This document shows, one piece after another, positions 18,730 through 28,934 of a DNA stretch of 38,707 bases. The notes beneath the pieces were generated by a model. The model was not told the origin of the DNA. It saw nothing but the letters and a program-made list of their open reading frames with translations, and did no database searches. The stretch is from the NCBI GenBank assembly GCA_030625165.1, contig DAOURL010000003.1, positions 1-38,707 of the forward strand, given 5' to 3'. Source of the stretch: Methanosarcinales archaeon. GTDB taxonomy: Archaea > Halobacteriota > Methanosarcinia > Methanosarcinales > Methanogasteraceae. Made by a program: the position numbers and the translations under genes. Numbering within the stretch: position 1 is the first letter of the stretch; the number at the start of each line of letters is the position of its first letter.

Positions 18730-19992
18730 TCATTGCCTCCTGTTTACCAGGTCAAAAGCTGTTTCTGATGCTTTCATAAGAATCTCTTCCTCACCATCTA
18801 CCACCCCCCCCTCCATGAGCACGGCGCCATCGCATATCGTGGTGTCAACGCAGTTTGAGGACGCGTATATCAGGTTCGAGTCGAGGTTGTGAAGCGGCGT
18901 CATCCCTGGCAGTTGCAGATCGATCAAGAGCAGGTCTGCTGGCGCACCCTCGGTTATCTCGCCGCCCCCTTCCCCTATGCGCAGGGCTTGTGCGCCATGT
19001 TTCGTGACCATCGAAAGCGCATCGCGCGCTGGCATCATGGTCGGCTGGTTCGTTGCTGATTTCTGCGATAGTGATGCGAACTTCGCCGACTCGAGCATGT
19101 TTAAATTGTTATTGGATGCGCACCCGTCAGTCCCTATCGAGATGCTGACTCCTGCGGCGCGTAAGCAAGGGTATCTCATCTTCTGCCCGACAGCGAGTTT
19201 CATGTTTGAAGTTGGAGTGTGAGCTATCTTAACGTTATGTTTCGCAAGCAGCGATATCTCATTGTCATCGAGCCAGACGCAGTGCGCGGAAACGACATTC
19301 GGACCGAGAAATCCGAGCCGGTCGAGGTACTCGACAGGGCGCATGCCATTCTTCTCGATGCAGTCCTTGACCTCCTGTTCGGTCTCCGAAACGTGGATAT
19401 GGACCAGCAGATCCTCTTCTCTTGCAAACTCTGCGATCCATAGAAGACTCTCCTCTGAGACTGTGTAGATGGCATGAGGACCAAGCGCGGGGATCACCCG
19501 ATCCGAGTAATCCTTCGTTAGTTTCGTGATCAGTCTTTTATTCTCCCTCTGCGTCCCCTCATCTGACCCGCCTGACCCAGCATCGACATCGATGAAGACG
19601 TTACTGATGACGCCGCGTATCCCCATCTCATCGACCGCTTTTGCGCTTTCCAGGGCGTGCCAGTACATATCGTTAAACGTAGTCGTGCCAGTCCGTATCA
19701 TCTCAAGGCACGCAAGTTTTGTGCCCCAGTAGACGTCTTCCCCGGTCAGTTTCGCCTCCGCTGGCCAGATCCAGTCCTGTAGCCACGTCTGCAAGGGAAG
19801 ATCATCGGCATACCCGCGAAAGAGTGTCATCGCCGCATGGGTATGCGTGTTCACAAAGCCGGGCACAAGTGCCTTTCTCTTCGCGTCAATAACGGTATCA
19901 GCATCATACGCGGCACAGCCGATCTCAGCGATCGCGGCGTCCTCGATGTAGACGTTTCCGTAGTTTTCGGTATCTCTTAAGAGTAGGCTCAT
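18730..19992 (-). CDS. 5-methylthioadenosine/S-adenosylhomocysteine deaminase-type amidohydrolase
   Basis: ALVPGFVNTHTHAAMTLFRGYADDLPLQTWLQDWIWPAEAKLT, HIHVSETEQEV, GTDGCASNNNLNML; followed by MTA phosphorylase. Confidence 0.93.
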   Translation of the reverse strand: MSLLLRDTENYGNVYIEDAAIAEIGCAAYDADTVIDAKRKALVPGFVNTHTHAAMTLFRGYADDLPLQTWLQDWIWPAEAKLTGEDVYWGTKLACLEMIRTGTTTFNDMYWHALESAKAVDEMGIRGVISNVFIDVDAGSGGSDEGTQRENKRLITKLTKDYSDRVIPALGPHAIYTVSEESLLWIAEFAREEDLLVHIHVSETEQEVKDCIEKNGMRPVEYLDRLGFLGPNVVSAHCVWLDDNEISLLAKHNVKIAHTPTSNMKLAVGQKMRYPCLRAAGVSISIGTDGCASNNNLNMLESAKFASLSQKSATNQPTMMPARDALSMVTKHGAQALRIGEGGGEITEGAPADLLLIDLQLPGMTPLHNLDSNLIYASSNCVDTTICDGAVLMEGGVVDGEEEILMKASETAFDLVNRRQ

Positions 19993-20669
19993 CTGATCAG
20001 CCTCATGATTATATCTGTGACCATCTCGCGTTTTCCCTCAATATTTCCGATGATCGCCTCATAGCTCAAACCCGGTTCCTGCGCTGCAACACCGTTTGCA
20101 TAGTTATCGACCGTGCAGAGCGCTGCAACAGGGATTCCTGCCTCGCAGCAGAGGGTTGCCTCGTTTGCCATCGTCATGCCGACGATATCAGCGAACTGCC
20201 CAAGAACTCTAATCTCTGCTTTTGTCTCGAATCTGGGTCCATGCGTCTGCACATATACTCCCCCATCCTTTCCGTGGCTCGCCTTGACAATCCTGCTCCG
20301 CAACCCCCTATCGAGTTCCGGAACGATATGGCGTATCTCATCGTCGTAGAATGTTAGTGGCATTCCGAAGTTTATGTAGTCGTGCGGAACAACCAGCGCG
20401 CCGGGCGGTATCTCCGGATTCAGGCTGCCTGTCGAGCAGACGCATACCACGCCATCCACGCCTGATTCTTTGAGTGCCGATATGTTTGCGCGGTGATTTA
20501 TCCGGTGCGGCGGCGTATCCATGGCAATGCCGTGGCGCGGCAGGAAGATGGCGTCACTCCCCTCGAAAATCCCCACATCGCCATATTCGGTTCTGACGGT
20601 CTCCTTTCTACATTTCCTGCCCTTGAACTCTTCTCCAATCAGATTTGTGCCGGTGATGATACCGAGCAT
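19989..20669 (-). CDS. S-methyl-5'-thioadenosine/thioinosine phosphorylase
   Basis: FLPRHG, PPHRINHRANI, HGPRFETKAEIR, VGMTMANEATLCCEAGIPVAALCTVDNYANG. Confidence 0.93.
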   Translation of the reverse strand: MLGIITGTNLIGEEFKGRKCRKETVRTEYGDVGIFEGSDAIFLPRHGIAMDTPPHRINHRANISALKESGVDGVVCVCSTGSLNPEIPPGALVVPHDYINFGMPLTFYDDEIRHIVPELDRGLRSRIVKASHGKDGGVYVQTHGPRFETKAEIRVLGQFADIVGMTMANEATLCCEAGIPVAALCTVDNYANGVAAQEPGLSYEAIIGNIEGKREMVTDIIMRLIR

Positions 20670-20673
20670 TGAA

Positions 20674-21276
20674 TCATGCTCCGCCGATATCAAGCGCCTT
20701 CCTGATCACCTGACTGACCGGTAGTGAGCATATCATGTACCAGACGATCCAGTACTGGATGCCAAGAAAAGCAGGTTCGCCAAGCGATTTTATTCCCCAG
20801 AACGGGAACGTTATGGCAAATCCAGGATTGGCTTCGACATACGCCCATGCCCAGAAGAAGAGCGGTAACGAGATGATGCTGATGTATGCCATCGGCTTGA
20901 GTTGTTGTTTCATCATCTTGCCCTGATCGCCCATCATGGCAGCACGCTTCTCATCAAGTTTCTTTAATCTCTGTTTGTTCTCTGCGAGTTGCGCTTCCCG
21001 ATATTCCTTCTGAAATCCCTTCATCTTTTCAGAGAATGTGCGCATCAGTTCCCAGTCGATGGTGTACTTCTGGATGAGCGAGGCATAGAGCCCGGTGAGT
21101 GCAGCCATCACGAAGAGCGTGATGTGAATCGGCAGCATATCAGGCAGCGGTCCGAGCAGTGCACCAACGATCCTGGCAACACCGGGTCGGAAGTCCGGTA
21201 GCAGCAGCACTCCAAGCAGCATCGATATTCCGAGTGCAAGCCCGATCCGTTCCAGCGTCTCTTTCCATTGCGACAT
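20674..21276 (-). CDS. DUF106 / EMC3-TMCO1-family membrane protein
   Basis: N-terminal TM pair, charged coiled coil (MKGFQKEYREAQLAENKQRLKKLDEKRAAMMGDQGKMMKQQLKPM), C-terminal TMs. Confidence 0.88.
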   Translation of the reverse strand: MSQWKETLERIGLALGISMLLGVLLLPDFRPGVARIVGALLGPLPDMLPIHITLFVMAALTGLYASLIQKYTIDWELMRTFSEKMKGFQKEYREAQLAENKQRLKKLDEKRAAMMGDQGKMMKQQLKPMAYISIISLPLFFWAWAYVEANPGFAITFPFWGIKSLGEPAFLGIQYWIVWYMICSLPVSQVIRKALDIGGA

Positions 21277-21376
21277 ATATGCCGAACTTGTGTGCCGATC
21301 TATAAAAAACTGTCGCGATATCGGGGGGACATAACCCCTAAATTTTGTTTCGAAGGGACAATGTCTAAAAATCCGA

Positions 21377-22906
21377 TTATGCCTTAAACGAATCAGATAT
21401 CGTTGAAAGAAACGCCTTTACATTCTCAGAATCGATCCGGTCGTGAAGCACAATGAGCGTATACGCTTCATCTCCGTGCAAAAATTCGTGTATGACCGAA
21501 ACGCCATCCATATCAGGAAGTTCATCTGTGGAAAGAGGGATTCCTGCGATATCGGCTATTCCATTTTGCAGAGCATCGATTCCGGCGGCAACGCCAGTGT
21601 GGATCATCCGCACACGAAACGGCAGCATCTCCATGAGCCGGTTTACCTCATAAAAAGCTGCTCCCGCGAATACGAGATCGTATGCAGCCGCATCCCCAAA
21701 GAGCGTAACCTCGACCGTCTCGCCTGCTTCCATGATCTCGGTCTCGGGAAGGATCTCGATAAACCCGTCCGCGGATGCGAGCGCTGTAATCGCGCCTGAA
21801 CCCTTGATCACAGGATACGCCATCCCCCGCACCAGCGCTACCGGCAGGAGCTGGTGCCTTCCTGCCGACTGGATCATTGATCCGAGCACAGCCTGCTGCG
21901 GTCTCGCTGCTACACCTGCAACGTATCCGAGAACATCGCGTATTCGCGGAGCTACTAAATAATAAAACATGCTCAGCGCCGATGTTGGGAAACCTGGAAG
22001 CCCTATGACTGGTTTTTCCATCTTCGCTATTATCATCGGCTTACCGGGCTTGATATTGATCCCATGCGCAAGCACCTCGCCGCACTCCTCGAGGATGCGG
22101 GGCATGATGTCCCCGGACCCGGCAGACGTGCTTCCGGATGTGAGGATCAGATCGCACTCTGAAATGGCTTTCTCGAGGACTTCCACCGTCTTTTTTTCGT
22201 CATCCGAAACGATCCCGTACGCAACCGGAGTTGCCCCGCATTCGCGCACCGCAGCAGATAGCGTGTGCGCGTTCACATCGTATACTTTCCCCGGATCCAT
22301 TTTATCGCCCGCAGGGACGAGTTCGTTTCCGGTCGAGATGATCCCGATGCGAAGCGAGCGAACCCGGACATGCGAGACTCCGATGGCTGCGAGAACACCT
22401 GCCTCACGCGATCCGAGAAGCGTTCCTTTCGGAAGCACCCGCGTCCCGTCCCGGATGTCGGCTCCTGCCCGCATGACATTCTCATATACGTGGACCGCCC
22501 GGTAAATCGAGACCGAAGACGAAGATTCGCCTTCCTTGGTGTACTCGACCATCACGACCGCATCAGCGCCCGCAGGAAGCATCGCGCCCGTGGAGATCTC
22601 GGCAGCAGTGCCCTCGGATATCGTAAGCAACGGAACGTCCCCGGCAGGGATCCTGCCAGCGATCACAAGTTGCACCGGCTCTTCTTCCCGCGCCATGTAC
22701 GTATCTGCCGCACGCACCGCGTAGCCATCCATGTCTGCACGGTCAAACGATGGTACATCAATAGGCGCGAAAACATCCTCTGCAAGGACGCTGTGGTATG
22801 CCAGATCGAGCGGTACGACCTCGGTGCTGCTGCGGATGATTGATCTGAGTAGCTCCTCCGCTCTTCCGATCGGTATCAACTCGTGAAATTCCTTCCGGTT
22901 TGCCAT
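21377..22906 (-). CDS. moeA: Molybdopterin molybdenumtransferase MoeA with C-terminal periplasmic-binding-like domain
   Basis: DVPSFDRADMDGYAVRAADT, ISTGAMLPAGADAVVMVEYT, LTSGSTSAGSGDIMP, VIGLPGFPTSAL; C-terminal PBP-like extension. Confidence 0.93.
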   Translation of the reverse strand: MANRKEFHELIPIGRAEELLRSIIRSSTEVVPLDLAYHSVLAEDVFAPIDVPSFDRADMDGYAVRAADTYMAREEEPVQLVIAGRIPAGDVPLLTISEGTAAEISTGAMLPAGADAVVMVEYTKEGESSSSVSIYRAVHVYENVMRAGADIRDGTRVLPKGTLLGSREAGVLAAIGVSHVRVRSLRIGIISTGNELVPAGDKMDPGKVYDVNAHTLSAAVRECGATPVAYGIVSDDEKKTVEVLEKAISECDLILTSGSTSAGSGDIMPRILEECGEVLAHGINIKPGKPMIIAKMEKPVIGLPGFPTSALSMFYYLVAPRIRDVLGYVAGVAARPQQAVLGSMIQSAGRHQLLPVALVRGMAYPVIKGSGAITALASADGFIEILPETEIMEAGETVEVTLFGDAAAYDLVFAGAAFYEVNRLMEMLPFRVRMIHTGVAAGIDALQNGIADIAGIPLSTDELPDMDGVSVIHEFLHGDEAYTLIVLHDRIDSENVKAFLSTISDSFKA

Positions 22907-23076
22907 TGTATGGAGTAAGGGACTTCCAAACAAATAGGTTACCCCACTGTACAACCTGAAGCCTCGATCACTCCGCCCCCAAATGAAATTTGGAAGCATC
23001 CGCGGGATGGGGGTCGGGTGTTTGACGAGCGATGACGGAGGTGGGTGGTCGAGAGTATGGGAGCTACTAACTATGA

Positions 23077-23442
23077 CTAAATCTCTTCAAAATATTTTTT
23101 AATCCTTTCTACAACGTGATTCGACTTATTACTTTTATGATATATCTCGATAAATATTATCTTTTCACTATCTTGTATATGTGCATAAATTATACGAAAC
23201 CCGCTTCTACAACCTTTGCCTCTAAAATCTCTAGATCTAAAATTTTTCACCTTGTAAATTGGTGTTTTGACATTTGCTCCAAGGCCAGATATTTCAAAAG
23301 TCCCAGACGTATGCTTGGGCAATGTTTTAGTTAATACTTTTTGAAAGTTCTCAAAATCATTATTAAGTGATCTATATTTTTTAGATAATTTTTCCAATTC
23401 TTTACGAAACTCTGGAACAGCCTCAAATTTAACATCCACCAT
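23077..23442 (-). CDS. RelE/ParE-superfamily toxin
   Basis: VPEFRKELEKLSKKY..., VYKVKNFRSRDFRGKGCRSGFRIIYAHIQDSEKIIFIEIYHKSNKSNHVVERIKKYFEEI-type pattern; overlaps upstream antitoxin by 14 nt. Confidence 0.82.
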   Translation of the reverse strand: MVDVKFEAVPEFRKELEKLSKKYRSLNNDFENFQKVLTKTLPKHTSGTFEISGLGANVKTPIYKVKNFRSRDFRGKGCRSGFRIIYAHIQDSEKIIFIEIYHKSNKSNHVVERIKKYFEEI

Positions 23443-24004
23443 CTATATCATCATATGTCCTTATTGATAGTTCCGAATCTCTGTAAAACACTAATTCATA
23501 ATCAAGTTCCTCGAAATCTTCCGCTGTAATATAAGGGATGTCTTTATGCGAATGCTCACTTATTTGCGTAGCATTAAAAAGGGAGTACTTATCTATGTTT
23601 TCATCAATAAAATTCAATTCCTCTTTGGCAATCTTTGATGTATTTGGTTCAGCAGTCGAAAGATATTTTATCTTTTTATATGCACCTTCAAACCATGTTT
23701 TTTCTTCTATTAACCCCTCTTCAACGAGTTCGTTTACAACAGCATCAAAATCACGCGGTGCGGGACCAAACGGATATTTCAAGTAAGTTTCCCCTGTTAA
23801 TTTTTCCTCGAACATCTCATAATAATTGAAATCAGTGAAATACAGAATTTTATATAGTACCGTTTTGCCTACGTTGTCAATGCCACTTGTTTTATGAATT
23901 ACATAATGAAGAATTCGTTTGAATTTTTCTGTGTCAAGCAATTCGGATGAATCGTCGTAAGGCGCATTGGACACCATAATATCCTCAACTTTCAAAGTTG
24001 TCAT
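23429..24004 (-). CDS. Panacea-domain (DUF4065, SocA-like) antitoxin
   Basis: LDTEKFKRILHYVIHKTSGIDNVGKTVLYKILYFTDFNYYEMFEEKLTGETYLKYPFGPAPRDFDAVVNELVEEGLI: pattern I associate with Panacea/DUF4065 proteins. Confidence 0.82.
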   Translation of the reverse strand: MTTLKVEDIMVSNAPYDDSSELLDTEKFKRILHYVIHKTSGIDNVGKTVLYKILYFTDFNYYEMFEEKLTGETYLKYPFGPAPRDFDAVVNELVEEGLIEEKTWFEGAYKKIKYLSTAEPNTSKIAKEELNFIDENIDKYSLFNATQISEHSHKDIPYITAEDFEELDYELVFYRDSELSIRTYDDIDGGC

Positions 24005-24446
24005 CTCCTATAAATAGTGCTAATGTTACCATAATACTTAAAATCGACTGATGCCATCCCCAAAACCATATCGTCCACGCATCCATCCCAACTCCGCAGC
24101 CATCACGATACCCCCGATGAAGTCACCAAACCCCGCACTTAAGTCCAGAGCCTGAACATAGCGATTTCCTGCCATTCATCTTGCCGTTGCGCTCAAGATT
24201 AAGTTCATCAGTAGCCATACCAACGAGGATATTGCAAGACTGCCTTATGGATCGCGTGGATTCCATGCATTCGTGATGCAGTCGCCATGATACTTGAACC
24301 TGTACGTCGATTTCACAAGTGTTCGTTAAGACTATCTGCGGTCAACCAGGAATGTCCGTGATATGCCCCGGATAAGAGTTGACTGCCCCTGCCGAACCTG
24401 AGCAATCTGCAACATTTAATAAACCTGTAATATCATTGAAACCCGC

Positions 24447-25766
24447 ATGACAACTACCACTCTCACGCTATCCGAACTCAACAAACTGCTCGAGAACGTG
24501 CTTGAACTGAAAGGCGTTACGATAGAGGGGGATATCGAGATCGAATTTGAGGGCGGAGGCGGCGGTCAGGAAGTGCTGCAAGTGGCTGGATATGAGCTCG
24601 CGCAGATCGCGGCGCGGTTGAATAACGTCACAGGTATGATGGGGTTTCCGGCAGGGCAGGTGCTGCCCGCCATGCAGCCGATGACGTTGCCACCCCAGGT
24701 ACAGTCCCGGATCCCGCAGGAGTTAATTCCAGCCTCCTTTGACGTGGACCCGGTCTCTGAGTGGAAGCACGGGATCGAGGAGGTTGTGCTCGGTGCAACA
24801 TCCTCTGACGGCGGCACACGCAAAACGACGGTCACACTTGGCGGCGAACATGCGCTGCCGTTCTACTTCGATGCGCCGATGCCGAATCCGAATTACGTCT
24901 CGATCGATGTCTTTGACATGCCCATCGGAATGGCACGCGCTGTGCGCATGAACTACGAGGATGTACTCGAAAGCCCGGCTGAGTGGGCAAAGAAGGTGGT
25001 CTCGAAGTTCGGCGCGGATATGGTCACGATCCACCTGATAAGCACCGACCCATCGATCAAGGACACGCCTGCATCAGAGGCGGCGAAGGTGGTCGAGGAT
25101 GTCTTGCAGGCGGTAGACGTCCCGCTCATCATCGGGGGCTCCGGGAATCCGGATAAGGATCCCGAGGTTCTTGAGAAGGCGGCAGAGGCTGCCGAAGGCG
25201 AGCGGTGCCTGATCGCGTCTGCAAACTTAAACATGGACTACCAGCGGATCGCAGCCGCGGCAAAGGAGTATGGTCATGCGATCCTCTCGTGGACGCAGCT
25301 CGAGATCAATGCGCAGAAGGAACTCAACCGCAAACTGATGAAACAGTGCAACATCGAGCGTTGTGACATCGTGATGGATCCGACAACCGCGGCGCTTGGT
25401 TATGGTCTCGATTACGCATACTCAAACATCGAGCGCATCCGGCTCGCAGGGTTAATCGGCGACCAAGAACTGAACTTCCCGATGTCGTCAGGAACCACGA
25501 ACGCGTGGGGCGCGAGAGAGTCGTGGATGGCGGTCTCGCCACTCAAGGAGGACTCGGACTGGGGACCCCGCGAATACAGGGGACCGATCTGGGAGATCAC
25601 GACGGGACTAGCGCTTGCGCTTGCTGGCGTTGACCTCTTCATGATGATGCATCCGACATCGGTTCAGGTACTAAAGTCTGTGACCGGCATGTTGCGCGGC
25701 GGCGATGGCGGCGCGGATGTTGCTGCGGACGTCCCGGACTGGGTTGGGATGATGATTGAGGGGTGA
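24447..25766 (+). CDS. cdhD: CO dehydrogenase/acetyl-CoA synthase (ACDS) delta subunit
   Basis: [89 protein letters not shown]. Confidence 0.96.
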   Translation: MTTTTLTLSELNKLLENVLELKGVTIEGDIEIEFEGGGGGQEVLQVAGYELAQIAARLNNVTGMMGFPAGQVLPAMQPMTLPPQVQSRIPQELIPASFDVDPVSEWKHGIEEVVLGATSSDGGTRKTTVTLGGEHALPFYFDAPMPNPNYVSIDVFDMPIGMARAVRMNYEDVLESPAEWAKKVVSKFGADMVTIHLISTDPSIKDTPASEAAKVVEDVLQAVDVPLIIGGSGNPDKDPEVLEKAAEAAEGERCLIASANLNMDYQRIAAAAKEYGHAILSWTQLEINAQKELNRKLMKQCNIERCDIVMDPTTAALGYGLDYAYSNIERIRLAGLIGDQELNFPMSSGTTNAWGARESWMAVSPLKEDSDWGPREYRGPIWEITTGLALALAGVDLFMMMHPTSVQVLKSVTGMLRGGDGGADVAADVPDWVGMMIEG

Positions 25767-26000
25767 AACTTCCGCGCAAGCATTGTGGTGTCGTCCCATC
25801 CGCTGTTACAGAATATTCCGTGAACCCGGGCTTATTGCCCGAGTTGTGGATAAAATCGTTGGAACTCAAGTTAATGGCTGTGCCGCTGCTGTGCAGCTTG
25901 GTCTGATAATCGGCATTCAAGTCATACACTTGACCCGCGTGTCGAACGATACCATTTCACGATTCGCAGCAGGCATTCTCAGAGGTTGATGGACTGAAGT

Positions 26001-26028
26001 GTGCAGCCCTGGTGAAAAAGGGCTGCAC
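26001..26028. terminator. Perfect 10-bp stem hairpin in the cdhD-rpoA1 spacer
   Basis: GTGCAGCCCT-GGTGAAAA-AGGGCTGCAC. Confidence 0.55.
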
Positions 26029-26300
26029 AGTCACAACCACGCGAACGGATTAAAAAAGGGACGTGGTAATAATCATCATGATGTTACATCAATATAAAGG
26101 AATTTGTGGAGAGGATGTCACGTTCGCCCCACCGACGCTGCCTGAATGTCCATCCTGTCGGCTATTCTATCACCGGGACATTCGGGTTGTGCCCACTCAC
26201 ATAAAAACCCGTTTCCGTGCGTGGGCGTCAACGCCAGAAGGCACGACAACCCCTTATGAATCAAAACCTTTATCCCACAGACATTAGAGACTGGTATACA

Positions 26301-28934
26301 ATGAAACAGATCAGTGCTCCAAAGAGAATCTCAAGGATAAAATTCGGCTTAATCTCACCGCGGGAATATCGGAATATGAGCGTCACCAGAATTATCACGG
26401 CAGATACTTATGATGAGGATGGTTTTCCGATCGATATGGGGCTCATGGATCCCAGACTCGGCGTCATCGATCCGGGATTGCGATGCAAAACCTGCAACGG
26501 AAGGGCTGGGGAGTGCCCGGGTCATTTTGGGCACATAGAACTGGTGGCACCCTGCGTGCACGTCGGGTTTGCCAAGCAGATACGGAATCTGCTCAGGAGT
26601 ACGTGCAGAAGTTGCAGCCGACTGCTTCTGGATGCAGGGCGGAAGAAAGAGTATATCGAGCAGATCTCGGCTCGGAGGAGTCAAGGGCAGACCATCGATT
26701 CACCGGTTGAACATGTCTTTGCCGAGGCGAGCAAGGTCGAAGTGTGCCCGTACTGCGGCGAGCACCAACTGAAGATCACGTACGAAAAACCGACCACGTA
26801 TTATGAGGACGGGGACAAACAGCTTCCAAGCGATATCAGGAATTGGTTCGAGCACATACCGGATGAAGATCTTCCTGTCTTTGGTATGGACCCGAACAAC
26901 GCGCGCCCCGAATGGATGATCCTGACGGTGCTGCCTGTGCCGCCGGTCACTGTGCGCCCGTCGATCACACTCCAGACAGGGCAGCGAAGCGAGGACGATC
27001 TGACACACAAACTCGTTGATATTATCAGGATAAACCAGAGGTTCCAGGAGAATAAGGAAGCGGGCGCGCCGCAGTTGATCATTGAGGATCTCTGGGAACT
27101 CTTGCAGTATCATGTAACCACTTTTATGGACAACAGCGTCTCAGGGATACCTCCGGCAAGGCATAGGAGCGGAAGACCCTTGAAGACCCTGTCCCAGCGC
27201 CTGAAAGGGAAGGAAGGGCGGTTCAGGGGCAGTCTCTCTGGCAAGCGTGTCAATTTCAGCGCGAGGACTGTTATCTCGCCGGATCCTAACCTGTCGATCA
27301 ACGAGGTCGGCATTCCTGAGGCGATTGCAAAAGAACTGACAGTCACGTTTAAGGTTGTGCCGAGAAACATCGAGGAACTCAGGGAGTACGTGCGCCGCGG
27401 TCCGACCAATCACCCGGGCGCGAACTACGTGGTCCGGACAGATGGGCACAGACTGCGGATCAGCGATACGACCCGCGAGGAGATTGCGGATATGCTCGAA
27501 TACGGATGGTTCGTGGACCGGCACCTCAAGGAGGGCGACATCGTGCTCTTCAACAGGCAGCCGTCGCTTCACAAGATGAGCATCATGGCGCACGAGGTCA
27601 GGGTCATGCCCGGAAAGACGTTCCGGTTAAATCCAGCGGTATGCCCGCCGTACAACGCTGATTTCGATGGCGATGAGATGAATCTTCACGTACAGCAGAA
27701 CGAAGAGGCAAGGGCAGAGGCAGCGATACTGATGCGGGTTCAGGAGAACATCCTCTCGCCACGATTTGGCGGTCCGATCATCGGCGGAATACACGATCAC
27801 ATAACAGGCATGTTCCTATTGACGCGTGAGAAAGCGATCGACAAGAACAGCGCACTCGAGATCCTGCGGAAATCAGGGGTGCGCGACCTGCCGCAGCCTG
27901 ACCATATCGAGGATGGCACCCCATACTGGACCGGAAAGCAGATATTCAGCCAGATTCTACCGGAAGGGTTAAACCTCGAATACAATGCAGAGATATGCGA
28001 GGAATGTGATGAATGCAAGAAGGAGAACTGCCCGAACGATGCGTATGTCGTCATAAGTAATGGGGAACTGCTCTGTGGGACCATCGATGAGAAATCGATC
28101 GGCGCGTTCAAGGGAAAGATCGTAAACAAGATCGTCAGGGAGTTCGGGACTGCTGCCGGGGCAGCGTTTATTGACAATATGACAAACCTTGCGATCCGGG
28201 GCATCATGTATCACGGATTCAGTTTCGGAATCGATGATGAGGATATCCCGAAAGAGGCGGTCAAACAGATACAGGAGATCAATAAGGACGCGATGTACGG
28301 AAAGGAGAGCATCGCAAGTCTGATCGACAAGTATGAACATAAAGAGCTTGAGTCGCTGCCCGGGCGAAGCAGCGAAGAGACGCTTGAGCTTCGGATCATG
28401 CAGATTCTCGGAAGGGTTCGTGACGAGGCTGGCGACAAGGCGGGATTGCATCTTGGTATCGATAACTCTGCTGTTGCGATGGCGGTTTCAGGAGCCCGTG
28501 GCTCGATGCTGAATCTTGCACAGATGGCTGCGTGTGTCGGACAGCAGTCGGTGCGGGGTGCCCGCATCCAGCGGGGGTACTCCGGTAGAACGCTTCCACA
28601 TTTCAAGAAAGGGGATCGCGGCGCAGAGGCGCACGGATTTGTACAGGCATCGTATAAGAGCGGGCTTTCTCCGGTCGAGTATTTCTTCCACGCCATCGGT
28701 GGCAGGGAGGGTCTCGTGGACACTGCTGTCAGGACGTCCCAGTCAGGGTATCTCCAGCGTAGGATGGTGAATGCGCTTCAGGATCTGGAGGCGCAGCATG
28801 ACGGCACGGTCAGGGACACCCGTGGCATGATCGTGCAGGCAAAATACGGCGAGGACGGAGTTGACCCGTCACGCGGCTTCGATCGTTACCACATACAGCG
28901 AATCGTAAAGGACGTGATGGAGGCACCAGAATGA
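26301..28934 (+). CDS. rpoA1: DNA-directed RNA polymerase subunit A'
   Basis: PKRISRIKFGLISPREYRNMSV, CPGHFGHIELV, GKRVNFSARTVISPDPNL, NADFDGDEMNLHVQQ; start at ATG 26301. Confidence 0.98.
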   Translation: MKQISAPKRISRIKFGLISPREYRNMSVTRIITADTYDEDGFPIDMGLMDPRLGVIDPGLRCKTCNGRAGECPGHFGHIELVAPCVHVGFAKQIRNLLRSTCRSCSRLLLDAGRKKEYIEQISARRSQGQTIDSPVEHVFAEASKVEVCPYCGEHQLKITYEKPTTYYEDGDKQLPSDIRNWFEHIPDEDLPVFGMDPNNARPEWMILTVLPVPPVTVRPSITLQTGQRSEDDLTHKLVDIIRINQRFQENKEAGAPQLIIEDLWELLQYHVTTFMDNSVSGIPPARHRSGRPLKTLSQRLKGKEGRFRGSLSGKRVNFSARTVISPDPNLSINEVGIPEAIAKELTVTFKVVPRNIEELREYVRRGPTNHPGANYVVRTDGHRLRISDTTREEIADMLEYGWFVDRHLKEGDIVLFNRQPSLHKMSIMAHEVRVMPGKTFRLNPAVCPPYNADFDGDEMNLHVQQNEEARAEAAILMRVQENILSPRFGGPIIGGIHDHITGMFLLTREKAIDKNSALEILRKSGVRDLPQPDHIEDGTPYWTGKQIFSQILPEGLNLEYNAEICEECDECKKENCPNDAYVVISNGELLCGTIDEKSIGAFKGKIVNKIVREFGTAAGAAFIDNMTNLAIRGIMYHGFSFGIDDEDIPKEAVKQIQEINKDAMYGKESIASLIDKYEHKELESLPGRSSEETLELRIMQILGRVRDEAGDKAGLHLGIDNSAVAMAVSGARGSMLNLAQMAACVGQQSVRGARIQRGYSGRTLPHFKKGDRGAEAHGFVQASYKSGLSPVEYFFHAIGGREGLVDTAVRTSQSGYLQRRMVNALQDLEAQHDGTVRDTRGMIVQAKYGEDGVDPSRGFDRYHIQRIVKDVMEAPE

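Noticed and set aside
25756-25989. 77-aa plus-strand ORF after cdhD
   Set aside because: Start lies inside cdhD, overlaps an equally long opposite frame, no recognizable domain; could be a remnant but not supportable as a gene.
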